A stretch of 64,000 nt of DNA from Agitococcus sp. (GCA_030646715.1 JAUSLJ010000001.1:1-64000), one strand, 5' to 3'; shown: positions 49,903 to 59,369, counted from the stretch's first letter. Made by a program: numbers and translations. The notes: generated by a model from the sequence alone, not told the origin.

Positions 49903-50934
49903 ATGACAACTCCTAGCACAAAATCCTATTTTATTCCCACCAAAACCGTCACTAATGAAGTCTGGCAAAAGCCGAAATTAGATATTGTTGCGCCCCATTT
50001 TAATGGTCAGCGTTTTTTTAATCCGTGGGAACGGGAAGACCGCAATCAAGCAGCATTATTCAAATGGATTTTAACGCGCCAAAGTCAAACGTGGCCGCGC
50101 TGGTGTCAAAATCAGCAATTTAGCCTACCCCCTGCTCGCTATAGTGAGAGTTTGAATGCTTGGAAAGTATGGTTTGTTGGTCATGCTACGCTGTTATTGC
50201 AAATAGGCCCGTATAACTTTCTCACTGATCCCGTTTGGGGCGAGCGTTGCAGCCCGTTTAAAAATGCTGGCCCTAAACGTGTTCGTGCCGCAGGCATTGC
50301 CTTGGAAGATTTGCCGCCAATTGACGCGGTATTGCTCAGTCATAATCATTATGACCATTTAGATACCGCTAGCTTGTTATGGCTGCATGAACATCATCAA
50401 ATGCCCATTATCACGGGCTTGGGTAATGGCGTGTATTTACGTCAATATGGCATGAATGTGGTGGAACTGGATTGGTGGCAGTCGCATTCATTTGCCGAAG
50501 GTGTTGATATTCACTATTTGCCCGCTAAGCATTTTTCAGGTCGTGGTGTGCGTGATCGAAACGCGGCGTTATGGGGTGGATTGTCTGTTGTTACACCACA
50601 CGGACATGCCTTTTTTGCGGGTGATACAGGTTATGCGCCACATTTTGAGGAAATAAAACAGCGACTAGGTGCACCTCGCGTTGCTTTATTGCCGATAGGT
50701 GCGTATGAGCCACGAGCGTTGATGAAACAGGTGCATATGAATCCAACGGATGCAGTGCAGGCGCATAAAGATTTAGCGACGCGTAATTCTATTAGTATGC
50801 ACTTTAATACTTTCCAGTTAACTGATGAGTCTATTGATGCTCCTGCTCAGGCGTTAACAGAAGCCTTGCGTCAGCAAGGCGTACCGAGTGAGGAGTTTGT
50901 CGTGATGTTGGAAGGTGAGGGGCGAGTCTGTTAA
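49903..50934 (+). CDS. Metallo-beta-lactamase fold hydrolase (RomA/NAPE-PLD-like)
   Basis: Protein of 343 residues. VWFVGHATLLLQIGPYNFLT begins the MBL fold, HNHYDHLD (about 147-154) is the HxHxDH metal motif, PAKHFSGRGVRDR gives the third histidine and FFAGDTGYAP the bridging aspartate. The spacing and GPYNFLTDPVW are those of the RomA/UlaG/NAPE-PLD group, which includes phospholipase D-type hydrolases. The substrate is unknown. It is convergent with, and overlaps by four bases, the next gene on the other strand. Confidence 0.85.
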   Translation: MTTPSTKSYFIPTKTVTNEVWQKPKLDIVAPHFNGQRFFNPWEREDRNQAALFKWILTRQSQTWPRWCQNQQFSLPPARYSESLNAWKVWFVGHATLLLQIGPYNFLTDPVWGERCSPFKNAGPKRVRAAGIALEDLPPIDAVLLSHNHYDHLDTASLLWLHEHHQMPIITGLGNGVYLRQYGMNVVELDWWQSHSFAEGVDIHYLPAKHFSGRGVRDRNAALWGGLSVVTPHGHAFFAGDTGYAPHFEEIKQRLGAPRVALLPIGAYEPRALMKQVHMNPTDAVQAHKDLATRNSISMHFNTFQLTDESIDAPAQALTEALRQQGVPSEEFVVMLEGEGRVC

Positions 50935-51326
50935 TTCATCATGCCGAATTTAGGCAGGTCATCATTGATTTGCCACCACTCGGCTTTACTATCGCAATAA
51001 ATATGATACGACGGTGTACTGGTGATTTTCGTATCCAGTGTGCCTAAACGTAATCTTAAAACGTCCAATTTATCATCACGTTGGCTATATAACGGACTGC
51101 CGCAGTTAGCACAAAAGACCCGTTTTTTAACGGTGCTAGAATAATAGTTTTTTAGTAGTTCGTGACCTTTAACGATGTGAAATTGCGTGCTTAATAACGG
51201 AGCATTAGCCGCAAAAGCTGAGCCTTGAGCTTTGCGGCATTGGCCGCAGTGACATAATGAGATTTCGTTAATTTCGCCATCATATTGATATTGAATCCCA
51301 CCGCATAAACAACTGCCTGTTAACAT
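50931..51326 (-). CDS. GFA-family zinc protein
   Basis: Protein of 131 residues of the glutathione-dependent formaldehyde-activating (GFA/CENP-V) fold. The cysteine pattern is complete: GSCLCGG, LCHCGQCRKAQG and FCANCGSPLY bind two zinc ions. The start is ATG 51326 behind AGGAG; an upstream ATG at 51359 adds a stretch outside the domain. The GFA activity itself is often not confirmed for such members. Confidence 0.87.
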   Translation of the reverse strand: MLTGSCLCGGIQYQYDGEINEISLCHCGQCRKAQGSAFAANAPLLSTQFHIVKGHELLKNYYSSTVKKRVFCANCGSPLYSQRDDKLDVLRLRLGTLDTKITSTPSYHIYCDSKAEWWQINDDLPKFGMMN

Positions 51327-51491
51327 GACTTTCTCCTGTTGATACCGCAAACATAACACTTCATCGTTATATTAAAAATCTTTATTCAGAAATGTTGATT
51401 ATTTATATCAGTAATACTACTATGCGCAGTCTGTTGAAATTTTGACCATAATGCTGGCGTGTTGGCTAGTAAAACGAGGAGAAAGGGCATC

Positions 51492-51692
51492 ATGCCTAAA
51501 CGTAAAAGTCCGGTGAAGTTACAAGAAAGACCGCGTAATTTGCTGACCTTAGCACCAATTATGCAAAAAGGTGGCGCACATGGCAAAAGCGATAAAGCCT
51601 TACGTCGCGCTGAGCGTCAACATACACAAATGTCCGCACGGGGGGAGTTTTCCTCTCGTGGGGATGGAGTTTTGAGTTTATTAGCGGCTTAG
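51492..51692 (+). CDS. Small conserved basic protein
   Basis: 66-residue protein, very rich in Lys and Arg, with RPRNLLTLAPIMQKGGAHGK followed by SDKALRRAERQ. This MRKxGAHxKSxKALRRAE-type segment recurs in small uncharacterised proteobacterial proteins. ATG 51492 follows AGGAGAAAGGG; the earlier in-frame start at 51459 lacks a ribosome site. The composition suggests nucleic-acid binding, but the function is unknown. Confidence 0.65.
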   Translation: MPKRKSPVKLQERPRNLLTLAPIMQKGGAHGKSDKALRRAERQHTQMSARGEFSSRGDGVLSLLAA

Positions 51693-51723
51693 TTTTATCA
51701 TTATCAAAAATTTTACCATTGAT

Positions 51724-51771
51724 GGTGAGTCTGTCGAACCACTAGCGTAGAACACTTCGACGAGCTCAGTG
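51724..51771. repeat. Imperfect inverted repeat of the TGAG..GTCGAA type
   Basis: TGAGTCTGTCGAA (51726-51738) and TTCGACGAGCTCA (51756-51768) are imperfect inverted arms (10 of 13 match). This TTCGACgagCTCA sequence is a widespread dispersed repeat; a single related arm occurs at 16018-16040. Confidence 0.65.
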
Positions 51772-51896
51772 CAAGCGAACGATATAAAAAATGTCACATT
51801 GGTACTTTCTTCTTTTCGTTTAATAATTTCCGCCATACAAATCCTCGCCTTAGCGGTATCATTAAAGGGAAAGTATCTTTTCAATTAAGGAAAATC

Positions 51897-53042
51897 ATGT
51901 CTCAAAACTATTATAAAACCCATTTTGGGCTGATGTTGACGCTCGCATTATCCGTTTACGCTAATGCAGATGGTTACTTTTTAACGGCTCAACAAAAGCA
52001 AGAATTAGTATTGCGCGGTCAACTCCATGATGAACAACAACGCCTATATGATATTTGGATTGTTCCCGGTTATGTTGTGCCGTTAAATCATGTCGAAAAA
52101 GGTTGGCGTAATGCAGGTGAAGCCTTACAGCATTATGGTGAAGCGAAGTTTTATAACGATATAAAAAAATACTCAAACGAAACATGGCGTTATGGCCATA
52201 AAACGATTCTCAATAAGTACACGTTCACAGGCACAAAAAAGGCGTGGCAAAACGATATGAGGACTGCAAGCCAACGCACACAAAAGCGCGTCTTTGGTTG
52301 GTGGTTAGCGTATCCGTGGGGTATCTTTGAAGCAACAACCGAGTCCGTTTTTCGTTTAGCGACAGGTATTCCTGTCGGGGTGGCGGTGGCGGCATCGGCT
52401 TATACCGTTGTCCCTGCGATAACGATGGCATGGCCTGTGGTCGAAAGTGCAGGTTTTGCCAGTATTCAAGGGGCAGCTTATCCTGTAGTGGCTTCGGCGT
52501 GGAACACCGTAATTGCGCCACCGTTGGCTTTGCTAGGGCAGCAACCTGCGCCGCAACGTGCTGACGGCTTTTGGATGAAACAAGTTGATGACCCCAATTT
52601 ACAAGCCTTAGCGGATGTGGTGATTAAGTGGCAGCGTCAATTAGCTCTCAACAATCCTCATAGCGAAACTGTAGCGACAAAAGATAAAAAAGCACAAATT
52701 CAGCAGCTTTATCAACAAATTAAAGAGCTTGAGCAACAAGTTCAGCAAGATGAAAAGCAACAACAATCACAACAAATCAATCAGTTATTAGTAAACGCTC
52801 AACAGCAAAAACCGCAATTAGAAACAGAGTTACAGTCGAAAGGCTTGTCTTTGGCGATGTTGGCGCGTAATCGTCAGGCGATAAAAGTGAAAATGAGTGT
52901 ACTGAATTTGTCGTTTGAAGATTTGGATAAATTGTTAGATGTGTTGCTAGCCGATGGCGTTCCGCAAAATTTACGAGAACGCTCATCGAATGATAAAGCT
53001 GACCCGTTGCAACGGTCGTTGGATATTTTGCAGCAGCACTAA
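51897..53042 (+). CDS. Uncharacterised exported protein with coiled coil
   Basis: Protein of 381 residues that I do not recognise. The signal peptide ends near YANA (residue 24). A Trp/Tyr-rich region (about 50-140) precedes a long Ala/Val-rich stretch (about 140-205) that may be membrane-active. A Gln-rich coiled coil (about 262-310, IQQLYQQIKELEQQVQQDEK) leads to a charged C-terminus. It is convergent with the lipoprotein gene at 53053 and stands alone on its strand. Confidence 0.6.
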   Translation: MSQNYYKTHFGLMLTLALSVYANADGYFLTAQQKQELVLRGQLHDEQQRLYDIWIVPGYVVPLNHVEKGWRNAGEALQHYGEAKFYNDIKKYSNETWRYGHKTILNKYTFTGTKKAWQNDMRTASQRTQKRVFGWWLAYPWGIFEATTESVFRLATGIPVGVAVAASAYTVVPAITMAWPVVESAGFASIQGAAYPVVASAWNTVIAPPLALLGQQPAPQRADGFWMKQVDDPNLQALADVVIKWQRQLALNNPHSETVATKDKKAQIQQLYQQIKELEQQVQQDEKQQQSQQINQLLVNAQQQKPQLETELQSKGLSLAMLARNRQAIKVKMSVLNLSFEDLDKLLDVLLADGVPQNLRERSSNDKADPLQRSLDILQQH

Positions 53043-53052
53043 TCATCTTGTA

Positions 53053-53874
53053 CTAAGGCGTGAGCGTTATATTGATCGGATACTCTCGCACGCTGTATAG
53101 ACGACTTTGATTTGAAAACTCACTATGTGCTTGAGTTGAGTTTTTGGCTGCTAATTCTATATTCAAGCTGCATTGATTCAGCGTTAATGTCGTGGTTGGA
53201 TAGCGGGTGATGAGTGTTGATTTCATGTCGTTAATTTCATTATTCAGCGATAAGCTCGCGGTGCGTTGGCTACGTTGTATCGTGTCGAGTTCTAACATGT
53301 GATGGCTGTTACTGTTTAATTGATTAACGGTTATCTTTTCTTCGTTGATAACCGCAGGATTAGCCGTCCATGTACATTGATAATCATGGGTTAATGTGAG
53401 TTTTTCACTGTTGACTTTGTTGTCCCACTGAACGTTGAGTATAGGCTGCGAGGTGGCGGAAATAGTTTGCAGGTTGATGGGGAAAACAATGGCAAAACTG
53501 TCGGGAATGACAGGAAAAGTACTGCTGAAAACGGTATTTTGTGTTGGCCGATTTAAGCTAATGCTATAACTATTGAGTAAATTCAGTGGAAGTGTTTGGC
53601 GGTAGTTAATATTATTAATCAGGCTGTCTTGAAACTCCATGATCGATGTCGTTTTACCATCACTGACCTGTAAATAATCTCCCCCATTCAGAACGACAAC
53701 GACAGTTGATTTCTCTTTGCCTAATGCCGCTTTTATTTTGGCGGTGCTACCATCGGCGTACAACGTTGCGGTTAGAATGAGTTTTTCCGTTTGAATATCA
53801 TTCGAGTCGCTCGGGTTACAAGCGGCTAAAAGGCTGAGGCCGCCCCATAACATCAATTGTTGATAAGTCCGCAT
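53053..53874 (-). CDS. Uncharacterised lipoprotein
   Basis: Protein of 273 residues with a lipobox (SLLAACNPS, Cys at about residue 19) and an otherwise beta-rich, Thr/Ser/Asn-rich sequence without a recognised domain. It carries two cysteines in the mature part (YQCTW and NQCSLN) that could form a disulphide. It ends 10 bases from the convergent exported-protein gene. No function is assigned. Confidence 0.6.
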   Translation of the reverse strand: MRTYQQLMLWGGLSLLAACNPSDSNDIQTEKLILTATLYADGSTAKIKAALGKEKSTVVVVLNGGDYLQVSDGKTTSIMEFQDSLINNINYRQTLPLNLLNSYSISLNRPTQNTVFSSTFPVIPDSFAIVFPINLQTISATSQPILNVQWDNKVNSEKLTLTHDYQCTWTANPAVINEEKITVNQLNSNSHHMLELDTIQRSQRTASLSLNNEINDMKSTLITRYPTTTLTLNQCSLNIELAAKNSTQAHSEFSNQSRLYSVREYPINITLTP

Positions 53875-53951
53875 GGTGTTGTCCCTACAAAATAAGTATT
53901 TGTTAAATCATAGTGTGGAATACTTATTTTGTAGAGTAATTTGATGGTTAT

Positions 53952-55148
53952 TTATGCTTGCTGTGGCTTAACCCGTCCTGCCGCTTCACGCGCATTTTCT
54001 CTTGCACTATCCACATCTTGGCTGCGACATAACGCTACACCCATGCGTCGTTTCACAAAACTTTCGGGCTTGCCAAATAGTCGAATATCACTATTAGGCA
54101 CTTGTAAAGCTTCGGCAACGCCTTCAAAAGCAATGCCTTGCGCTTCTAAGCCACCATAAATTACCGCGCTGGCGGCGACACTGTGGACGCTAGTATCGAC
54201 AGGCAAACCTAAAATGGCACGGGCATGAATTTCAAATTCGGATTGATATTGGCTTGCTAGGGTCACTAAGCCTGTATCATGTGGGCGCGGGCTAACTTCG
54301 GAAAACCAAACCTCATCACCTTTCACAAATAACTCCACCCCAAACAGGCCACGTCCACCTAAGTTACTGGTGACTTTTTCGGCAATGTCTTTGGCTTTGG
54401 CAAGAGCAGTTGCGCTCATCGCCTGTGGCTGCCAGCTTTCCACATAATCACCTGCCACTTGTTTATGGCCAATGGCATCACAAAAGAAGGTTTCCACTTG
54501 GCCGCTTGCACCAACAGCACGAACAGTGAGTAAGGTAATTTCAAAATCAAAATTTATCATGCCTTCTAAAATGACTTTGCCATGATTGACGCGACCACTG
54601 GCAATGGCGTACTCCCATGCTGCGGCTAATTCATCCATGCTATCCAGTTTCGATTGACCTTTACCTGATGATGACATCACAGGTTTAATAAAACAGGGAA
54701 AACCGATGTTTTGGGCGGCGGTTTGCAGTTGTTCTAAACTTTCGGCAAAGGCATAAGGGGAGGTGGATAAGCCTAATTCTTCGGCAGCCAAACGACGAAT
54801 GCCTTCGCGGTTCATGGTTAAGTTCACGGCACGCGCGGTGGGAATGACTTCGGCGATGCCTTCTTGCTCAATATTAACTAACACTTGAGTGGCGATGGCT
54901 TCAATTTCGGGAACGATAAAGTGCGGTTTTTCGGCCAAAATTATCGCCCGTAATTCATCGGCATTACTCATATTAATAACATGAGCACGATGCGCCACTT
55001 GGTGCGCGGGTGCATTGGCATAACGGTCAACGGCAATCACTTCTACACCTAGGCGTTGTAAAGAAATAACCACTTCTTTACCCAGTTCGCCTGAGCCTAA
55101 TAACATGACTTTGATTGCATTTGGGCTAAGTGGTGTGCCGAATTTCAT
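53952..55148 (-). CDS. purT: Formate-dependent phosphoribosylglycinamide formyltransferase (PurT)
   Basis: ATP-grasp enzyme of 398 residues that makes formyl-GAR from formate and ATP in purine synthesis. [20 protein letters not shown] starts the N-terminal domain, [20 protein letters not shown] is the ATP-grasp lysine region and [20 protein letters not shown] the metal- and substrate-binding part. The start is ATG 55148, giving [11 protein letters not shown]; an upstream ATG at 55202 adds unrelated residues. It is monocistronic here. Confidence 0.95.
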   Translation of the reverse strand: MKFGTPLSPNAIKVMLLGSGELGKEVVISLQRLGVEVIAVDRYANAPAHQVAHRAHVINMSNADELRAIILAEKPHFIVPEIEAIATQVLVNIEQEGIAEVIPTARAVNLTMNREGIRRLAAEELGLSTSPYAFAESLEQLQTAAQNIGFPCFIKPVMSSSGKGQSKLDSMDELAAAWEYAIASGRVNHGKVILEGMINFDFEITLLTVRAVGASGQVETFFCDAIGHKQVAGDYVESWQPQAMSATALAKAKDIAEKVTSNLGGRGLFGVELFVKGDEVWFSEVSPRPHDTGLVTLASQYQSEFEIHARAILGLPVDTSVHSVAASAVIYGGLEAQGIAFEGVAEALQVPNSDIRLFGKPESFVKRRMGVALCRSQDVDSARENAREAAGRVKPQQA

Positions 55149-55253
55149 AAGCCAATACTCTGATGAATAAATGTTGGTGCGTATGATAGCGGTTTGTAGC
55201 AAAAGGACAATTATTAACTGGAATTGGCTATCCAGCGACAGCGATATTTAGGC

Positions 55254-56138
55254 TCATTCATACTTTGCCAATTCTAGCTGAAAAACTTCTTCTATGAAGT
55301 CACGCATCGCCAGTACACGCCGACTGCCTTTTAAGTCACGATGATAAAGTAGCCATAACTCCTGTTGCATTGGCACTTGCCCTGTCTCTATGCGTAGGAG
55401 TTTAGTATCGTTGTCACCGATGAAACAGGGTAACAAAGCAGCACCGAGACCACTACTTGCTGCTAAATAATGTGCCTGCATAGTATTACTACGCAGCAGT
55501 GGGGTTTGCTCAGGAAAAAGAGTGCGTAGCCAATCAACCATCGGCAGTTTTACCCAAGCCGCATCCCATGAAATATGGGGTAGTTGTCGCCAGTCTCCTG
55601 CTTGTTCTAGGCTCTCGTGGGTGCAATACAGCTCAAAATTGAACGTGCCAATACAATGGGCAATATAGTCTGGTGCATGGTCACGTTGACGAGGATCGGC
55701 AATGCGTAGGGCTAAGTCGGCTTCGCGGCGCGATAAATCGGCGAGATGGCGATTCACCAGTAATTCTACATGGACTTGCGGATAACGTGCGGTGAAGGCC
55801 GGAAGATGTGGCATAAGTAGATAGTGGGCAATGGATTCAAGTGTCGCCAGTTTGACCTCACCCGCAATCTCGGCGACCGCTGCACCTTGACGCTCCACCG
55901 ACTGCATTGCGCGTTCAACCTCAATCACTTGTTCTAAAATGGAACTGCCTTCGTCGGTAAGCAAATAACCACGCTGTTGGCGTAAAAACAGACGCATATC
56001 TAGCGTAGCTTCCATCGCGTCAATATGGCGAGAAACGGTGGAGGCACTGGTTTTAAGTTGCACGGCGGCGGGTGTCAGCCCACCTGTGCGCGCGACGGCT
56101 AGAAAATATTTTAGATTATTCCAGTCGAGCTTACTCAT
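55254..56138 (-). CDS. LysR-family transcriptional regulator
   Basis: Protein of 294 residues. The helix-turn-helix lies at about residues 3-60 (LDWNNLKYFLAVARTGGLTP then STVSRHIDAME) and the effector domain follows with EVKLATLESIAHYLLMPHLP. It starts at ATG 56138 after GGAAG; a longer frame from 56243 crosses the divergent promoter. It is transcribed away from the EamA gene 97 bases off, the usual arrangement for a LysR regulator and its target. Confidence 0.92.
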   Translation of the reverse strand: MSKLDWNNLKYFLAVARTGGLTPAAVQLKTSASTVSRHIDAMEATLDMRLFLRQQRGYLLTDEGSSILEQVIEVERAMQSVERQGAAVAEIAGEVKLATLESIAHYLLMPHLPAFTARYPQVHVELLVNRHLADLSRREADLALRIADPRQRDHAPDYIAHCIGTFNFELYCTHESLEQAGDWRQLPHISWDAAWVKLPMVDWLRTLFPEQTPLLRSNTMQAHYLAASSGLGAALLPCFIGDNDTKLLRIETGQVPMQQELWLLYHRDLKGSRRVLAMRDFIEEVFQLELAKYE

Positions 56139-56235
56139 TATCACTTCCAAAAATAGAAAATGGTTTTGCTGATGCTGGCATATCTTTGCACGAATGGAAA
56201 TATATAATGTAAGACAGATAAATCGGAGCACGACC
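56139..56235. promoter_or_regulatory. Divergent LysR/EamA promoter region
   Basis: 97-base gap between the divergent LysR and EamA genes. T-N11-A type sequences are plausible here, but I cannot single out one; AT-rich blocks at 56146-56166 and 56203-56222 would serve as -10 regions. Confidence 0.45.
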
Positions 56236-57162
56236 ATGAACAATCAACTCGTCTGGATAAAACTCGGCCTGACGACCTTTTTTTGGGCATTGATGTTTTA
56301 TCTCGGCAAGTATGCGGTGGCCTATATGTCACCTGAGTCGATTAGTGGTTGGCGTTTTTTGCTTGCGGGTCTGGTTCTTGCCCCAGTGGTGGCCATGCGT
56401 GAGGGCTTGGATTGGCAAGGATTGAAGAAAAATGCTGTGCCGCTACTGATTATGGCGGTTGTTGGTATTGGCGGCTTCAATCTCGCGCTGTTTCATGGCT
56501 TGCGTTATACCTCGCCTGTCAATACCTCATTGATTATGGCCTTATGTCCTGCCTTGATTGCTGTCTTTGGTGCATTGCTGACAGGGGAGCGTATTGGCGT
56601 GAGACAACAGGCGGGTCTTGCGCTGGGTATTCTTGGCGTGGTTGTGGTCATTAGTGGCGGATCCTTAGCCGTGTTACTGGCGTTGTCATTTCAGCGCGGC
56701 GATGTGTTCATTTTACTGGCAGCAACCTGTTGGGCGATTTATTCCACCATTCCTAAGCGTTTTATTACGGGATTGCCGTCATTGCAGGTGACGTTAGGAA
56801 CGGTGTCACTCGGCGGTGTGCTACTCAGTGTTTATGCCAGTACCACACATGCCGATTTTTTTACTTTGCCCCCTTTGGGCGTGATTGCGGCTATTGTTGC
56901 CATGAGTTTGTTAGGTTCGGTATTAGCCTATATTTGGTGGAATGATGGCGTACAGCAAGTAGGCGCAGGCATGGCGGCGATGTTTATGAATCTGGTGCCG
57001 ATTTTTGCCGCACTAATTGGTGTGGTGCTAGGGCAAGCTATTACTTTAGCGCAGATTATGGGGGCTGTTCTTGTGGTAGGCGGGGTGTGGTTGGCGACAA
57101 CTCAGTCGGCATCACCTGCGCGATCGCCACTAGAGTTGGATGTCGCTAAACACAAATCCTGA
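56236..57162 (+). CDS. EamA/DMT-family transporter
   Basis: Inner-membrane protein of 308 residues with ten hydrophobic helices in two EamA halves (about 8-140 and 155-295). LTTFFWALMFYLGKYAVAYM begins half one and the second half has LLGSVLAYIWWNDGVQQVGA. Members export amino acids or other small metabolites. ATG 56236 follows CGGAG. It is divergent from a LysR gene that probably controls it; the alpha/beta hydrolase follows at 53 bases. Confidence 0.92.
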   Translation: MNNQLVWIKLGLTTFFWALMFYLGKYAVAYMSPESISGWRFLLAGLVLAPVVAMREGLDWQGLKKNAVPLLIMAVVGIGGFNLALFHGLRYTSPVNTSLIMALCPALIAVFGALLTGERIGVRQQAGLALGILGVVVVISGGSLAVLLALSFQRGDVFILLAATCWAIYSTIPKRFITGLPSLQVTLGTVSLGGVLLSVYASTTHADFFTLPPLGVIAAIVAMSLLGSVLAYIWWNDGVQQVGAGMAAMFMNLVPIFAALIGVVLGQAITLAQIMGAVLVVGGVWLATTQSASPARSPLELDVAKHKS

Positions 57163-57214
57163 ACATTCGGCATGATGATGAACATAAGTTCAATCGGATA
57201 TGAGGAAGAAAACG

Positions 57215-57985
57215 ATGTGGCATTTTATTGAGCAAGGGCAAGGCCGTCTGCTCGTACTTCTCCATGGAATTGGTATGTCTAGCGCAGCATGGAAGCCTGT
57301 GCTGTCGCGATTGGCGGAGTCGCGTCGTGTCATTGCCTTCGATACAGCAGGTTTTGGCCGTAGCCCATTGTTGCCTCAGCACATTCCGCCAACTACCATT
57401 AATCTTGTGCTTGAATTAGGTCATGTATTACGAGAAATGGGCATTGATGAGCCAGTCGATATTGCGGGTAATTCGATGGGCGGATGGATGGCATTGGAAG
57501 CAGCACGACTGGGTATGGCTCGCTCGGTCGTGGCCATTTCTCCTGCGGGTTTATGGCAAAAGCCACCTGCCCATGTAAAACATATTTTCTTTGGCATGCG
57601 TCGCTGCACGCGCACTGCGCCAAACTTGGTCAAGGCGATGTTGCGAGTTAGCATACTACGTGAGTTAATCATGACTGTGCCTTTAACAACGGGTAGCCGA
57701 AATATGCCTGCCGAAGAAGCGATTGCGGCGGCGATGGGGTTTGTTAATGCGGAAGGTTTTGCTGATACATTTGAGCACGCTGAGCAATTTAGAGGCGGGC
57801 AGAAGATTACTTCACCTATCACTGTCGCATATGGAACACACGACTGGTTGATTACACCGAATGCTCGTTTGCGTCATGAATTACCCGCACATGTGCGTTG
57901 GCTAGAACCTCAAGGTTGGGGGCATGTGCCGATGTGGAAAGACCCCGAAGGCGTTGCACGGCTGATTTTAGAGGGTACAAGTTAG
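57215..57985 (+). CDS. Alpha/beta-fold hydrolase
   Basis: Protein of 256 residues. The oxyanion region VLLHGIGMSSAAW is at about 14-26, the nucleophile elbow GNSMGGW at about 84-90, the acid YGTHDWL at about 206-212 and the histidine WGHVPMW near 233-239, so the triad is complete. The ATG at 57215 lies six bases after GAGGAAG; the upstream in-frame ATG at 57200 overlaps that site. Substrate unknown. Confidence 0.87.
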   Translation: MWHFIEQGQGRLLVLLHGIGMSSAAWKPVLSRLAESRRVIAFDTAGFGRSPLLPQHIPPTTINLVLELGHVLREMGIDEPVDIAGNSMGGWMALEAARLGMARSVVAISPAGLWQKPPAHVKHIFFGMRRCTRTAPNLVKAMLRVSILRELIMTVPLTTGSRNMPAEEAIAAAMGFVNAEGFADTFEHAEQFRGGQKITSPITVAYGTHDWLITPNARLRHELPAHVRWLEPQGWGHVPMWKDPEGVARLILEGTS

Positions 57986-58041
57986 TATTGGCTTGTACTT
58001 TGTCCTATAGTTAGCGCGTTCTATTGATTATTGAGACCGTT

Positions 58042-58959
58042 ATGATCGTTCGTCCACGTCAGCATTGGCTGCGCATGTTGTTTATTTGGCGTGGTTCGGT
58101 GTTGCCTCGTATTCTGCCGCAACTCGGCACGGTTACCATTTTAGCGGTAGTAGTAACGATACTACATGGTCAATTATTCCATCTGAAAGTGCCATTAACC
58201 TTTGTGCCGTTTACTTTAATTGGTGTGGCATTAGCGGTGTTTTTGGGCTTTAGAAATAATGCCAGTTATGACCGTTATTGGGAGGGACGAAAACTCTGGG
58301 GTATGATTCTTAGTGAAAGCAGAACCTTGGTACGACAATTCTTAACCCTGCCACAGCAAACAGATGTCACACAACAGCGTCATTTGGTATTGACATTAGT
58401 GGCCATTGCCTACAGTTTACGCCATCAATTGCGCAATACAGACCCGAGTCATGACTTACAACGTCTATTGCCTCCAGAATTAGCGCAGTCAATGCAGTCG
58501 GCACGTTTTATTCCTAATTTATTAGTGTTACAAGTGGCGACGCTATTTCAACAATCCCGTCGGCAGCAACAATTCGACCCCATATTGGCCGCTCAAATAG
58601 AACAACCCCTTGCTCAAATTACTGACGGAATTAGTGGTTGCGAGCGACTCAGTAGTACACCCTTGCCTTATACCTATGTGGTGATTTTGCACCGCACAGC
58701 CTATTTATATTGTTTTTTATTGCCGTTTGGTTTGGTGGATGCGATTGGTTGGATGACGCCGATCATGGTGATGTTCATTGCCTACACATTTTTTGCGCTA
58801 GAAGCGGTTAGTGATGAGTTAGAAGATCCTTTTGGCACAAGTGCGAATGATTTGCCCTTAGATGCTATTTGCGTAATGATAGAAACGACACTGTGTGAAA
58901 TGTTGGGAGATAAAGAACTACCCCAAGCACCGCAGCCAGTTGATTATGTTTTGTTGTAA
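58042..58959 (+). CDS. Bestrophin-family channel (YneE-like)
   Basis: Membrane protein of 305 residues, closely matching the layout of bacterial bestrophins such as E. coli YneE. MIVRPRQHWLRMLFIWRGSV at the start, GVALAVFLGFRNNASYDRYW with the conserved arginine-rich motif, and LEAVSDELEDPFGTSANDLP near the end with the acidic calcium-clasp-like segment. Start ATG 58042; the TTG at 58024 is unlikely. A strong terminator follows. Confidence 0.93.
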   Translation: MIVRPRQHWLRMLFIWRGSVLPRILPQLGTVTILAVVVTILHGQLFHLKVPLTFVPFTLIGVALAVFLGFRNNASYDRYWEGRKLWGMILSESRTLVRQFLTLPQQTDVTQQRHLVLTLVAIAYSLRHQLRNTDPSHDLQRLLPPELAQSMQSARFIPNLLVLQVATLFQQSRRQQQFDPILAAQIEQPLAQITDGISGCERLSSTPLPYTYVVILHRTAYLYCFLLPFGLVDAIGWMTPIMVMFIAYTFFALEAVSDELEDPFGTSANDLPLDAICVMIETTLCEMLGDKELPQAPQPVDYVLL

Positions 58960-59033
58960 TAAAGGCGTAGGATAAATAAAAAGTCTATTGAATTGACCAA
59001 GTAGTCGTGTTGTAAGTGGTTTTTGTGGGTCAT

Positions 59034-59071
59034 AAAAAAAAGCCCTGATTATTGCTAATCAAGGCTTTTTT
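59034..59071 (+). terminator. Terminator after the bestrophin gene
   Basis: AAAAAAGCCcTGATT pairs with AATCAaGGCTTTTTT around ATTGCT, giving a long stem between A and T runs that could act in both directions. The AT-rich mobile element seems to begin just beyond. Confidence 0.88.
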
Positions 59072-59133
59072 AGAATTACGTGCTGGTACGAGAGTCGGAA
59101 TACAGAAATTTAATTAGTTATATGATTTGTATG

Positions 59134-59180
59134 GGTATTTTTATTTATTTTTATTATAAGTACCAACAAAAATACCAACA
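59134..59180. other. Possible attachment-site region of an integrated element
   Basis: GGTATTTTT (59134-59142) and AAAAATACC (59168-59176) are a perfect inverted 9-mer pair, and TACCAACA is repeated directly at 59161 and 59173, 12 bases apart. Such arrangements resemble tyrosine-integrase core or arm sites. The region lies where composition turns AT-rich. No integrase is in the window, so this is tentative. The rest of 59072-59369 shows no gene. Confidence 0.35.
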
Positions 59181-59369
59181 CGTGATAAAAGTGTGGGCTG
59201 AATGATACGCATTGAGTAGCACATAACAACGACAGTGGCCTCTAATTAGTATTTACAAATTGATTTTGAAGTAACTACAAAATAAACATATTTAATCCAA
59301 TAAAAATAGTAAGTTACGAAAATTTTATGTTTTTTATAACGACAATATGGCGTAGAGAAATAGAGCTCG

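Noticed and set aside
51681-51884. Minus-strand 67-codon frame
   Set aside because: It crosses the dispersed inverted repeat, and the SFACTELVEVF-like translation is typical of that repeat.
59080-59101. tRNA 3'-end fragment (GGTACGAGAGTCGGAAT) as the element's attachment target
   Set aside because: It does not align convincingly to a T-arm and acceptor stem, and no upstream tRNA is present.
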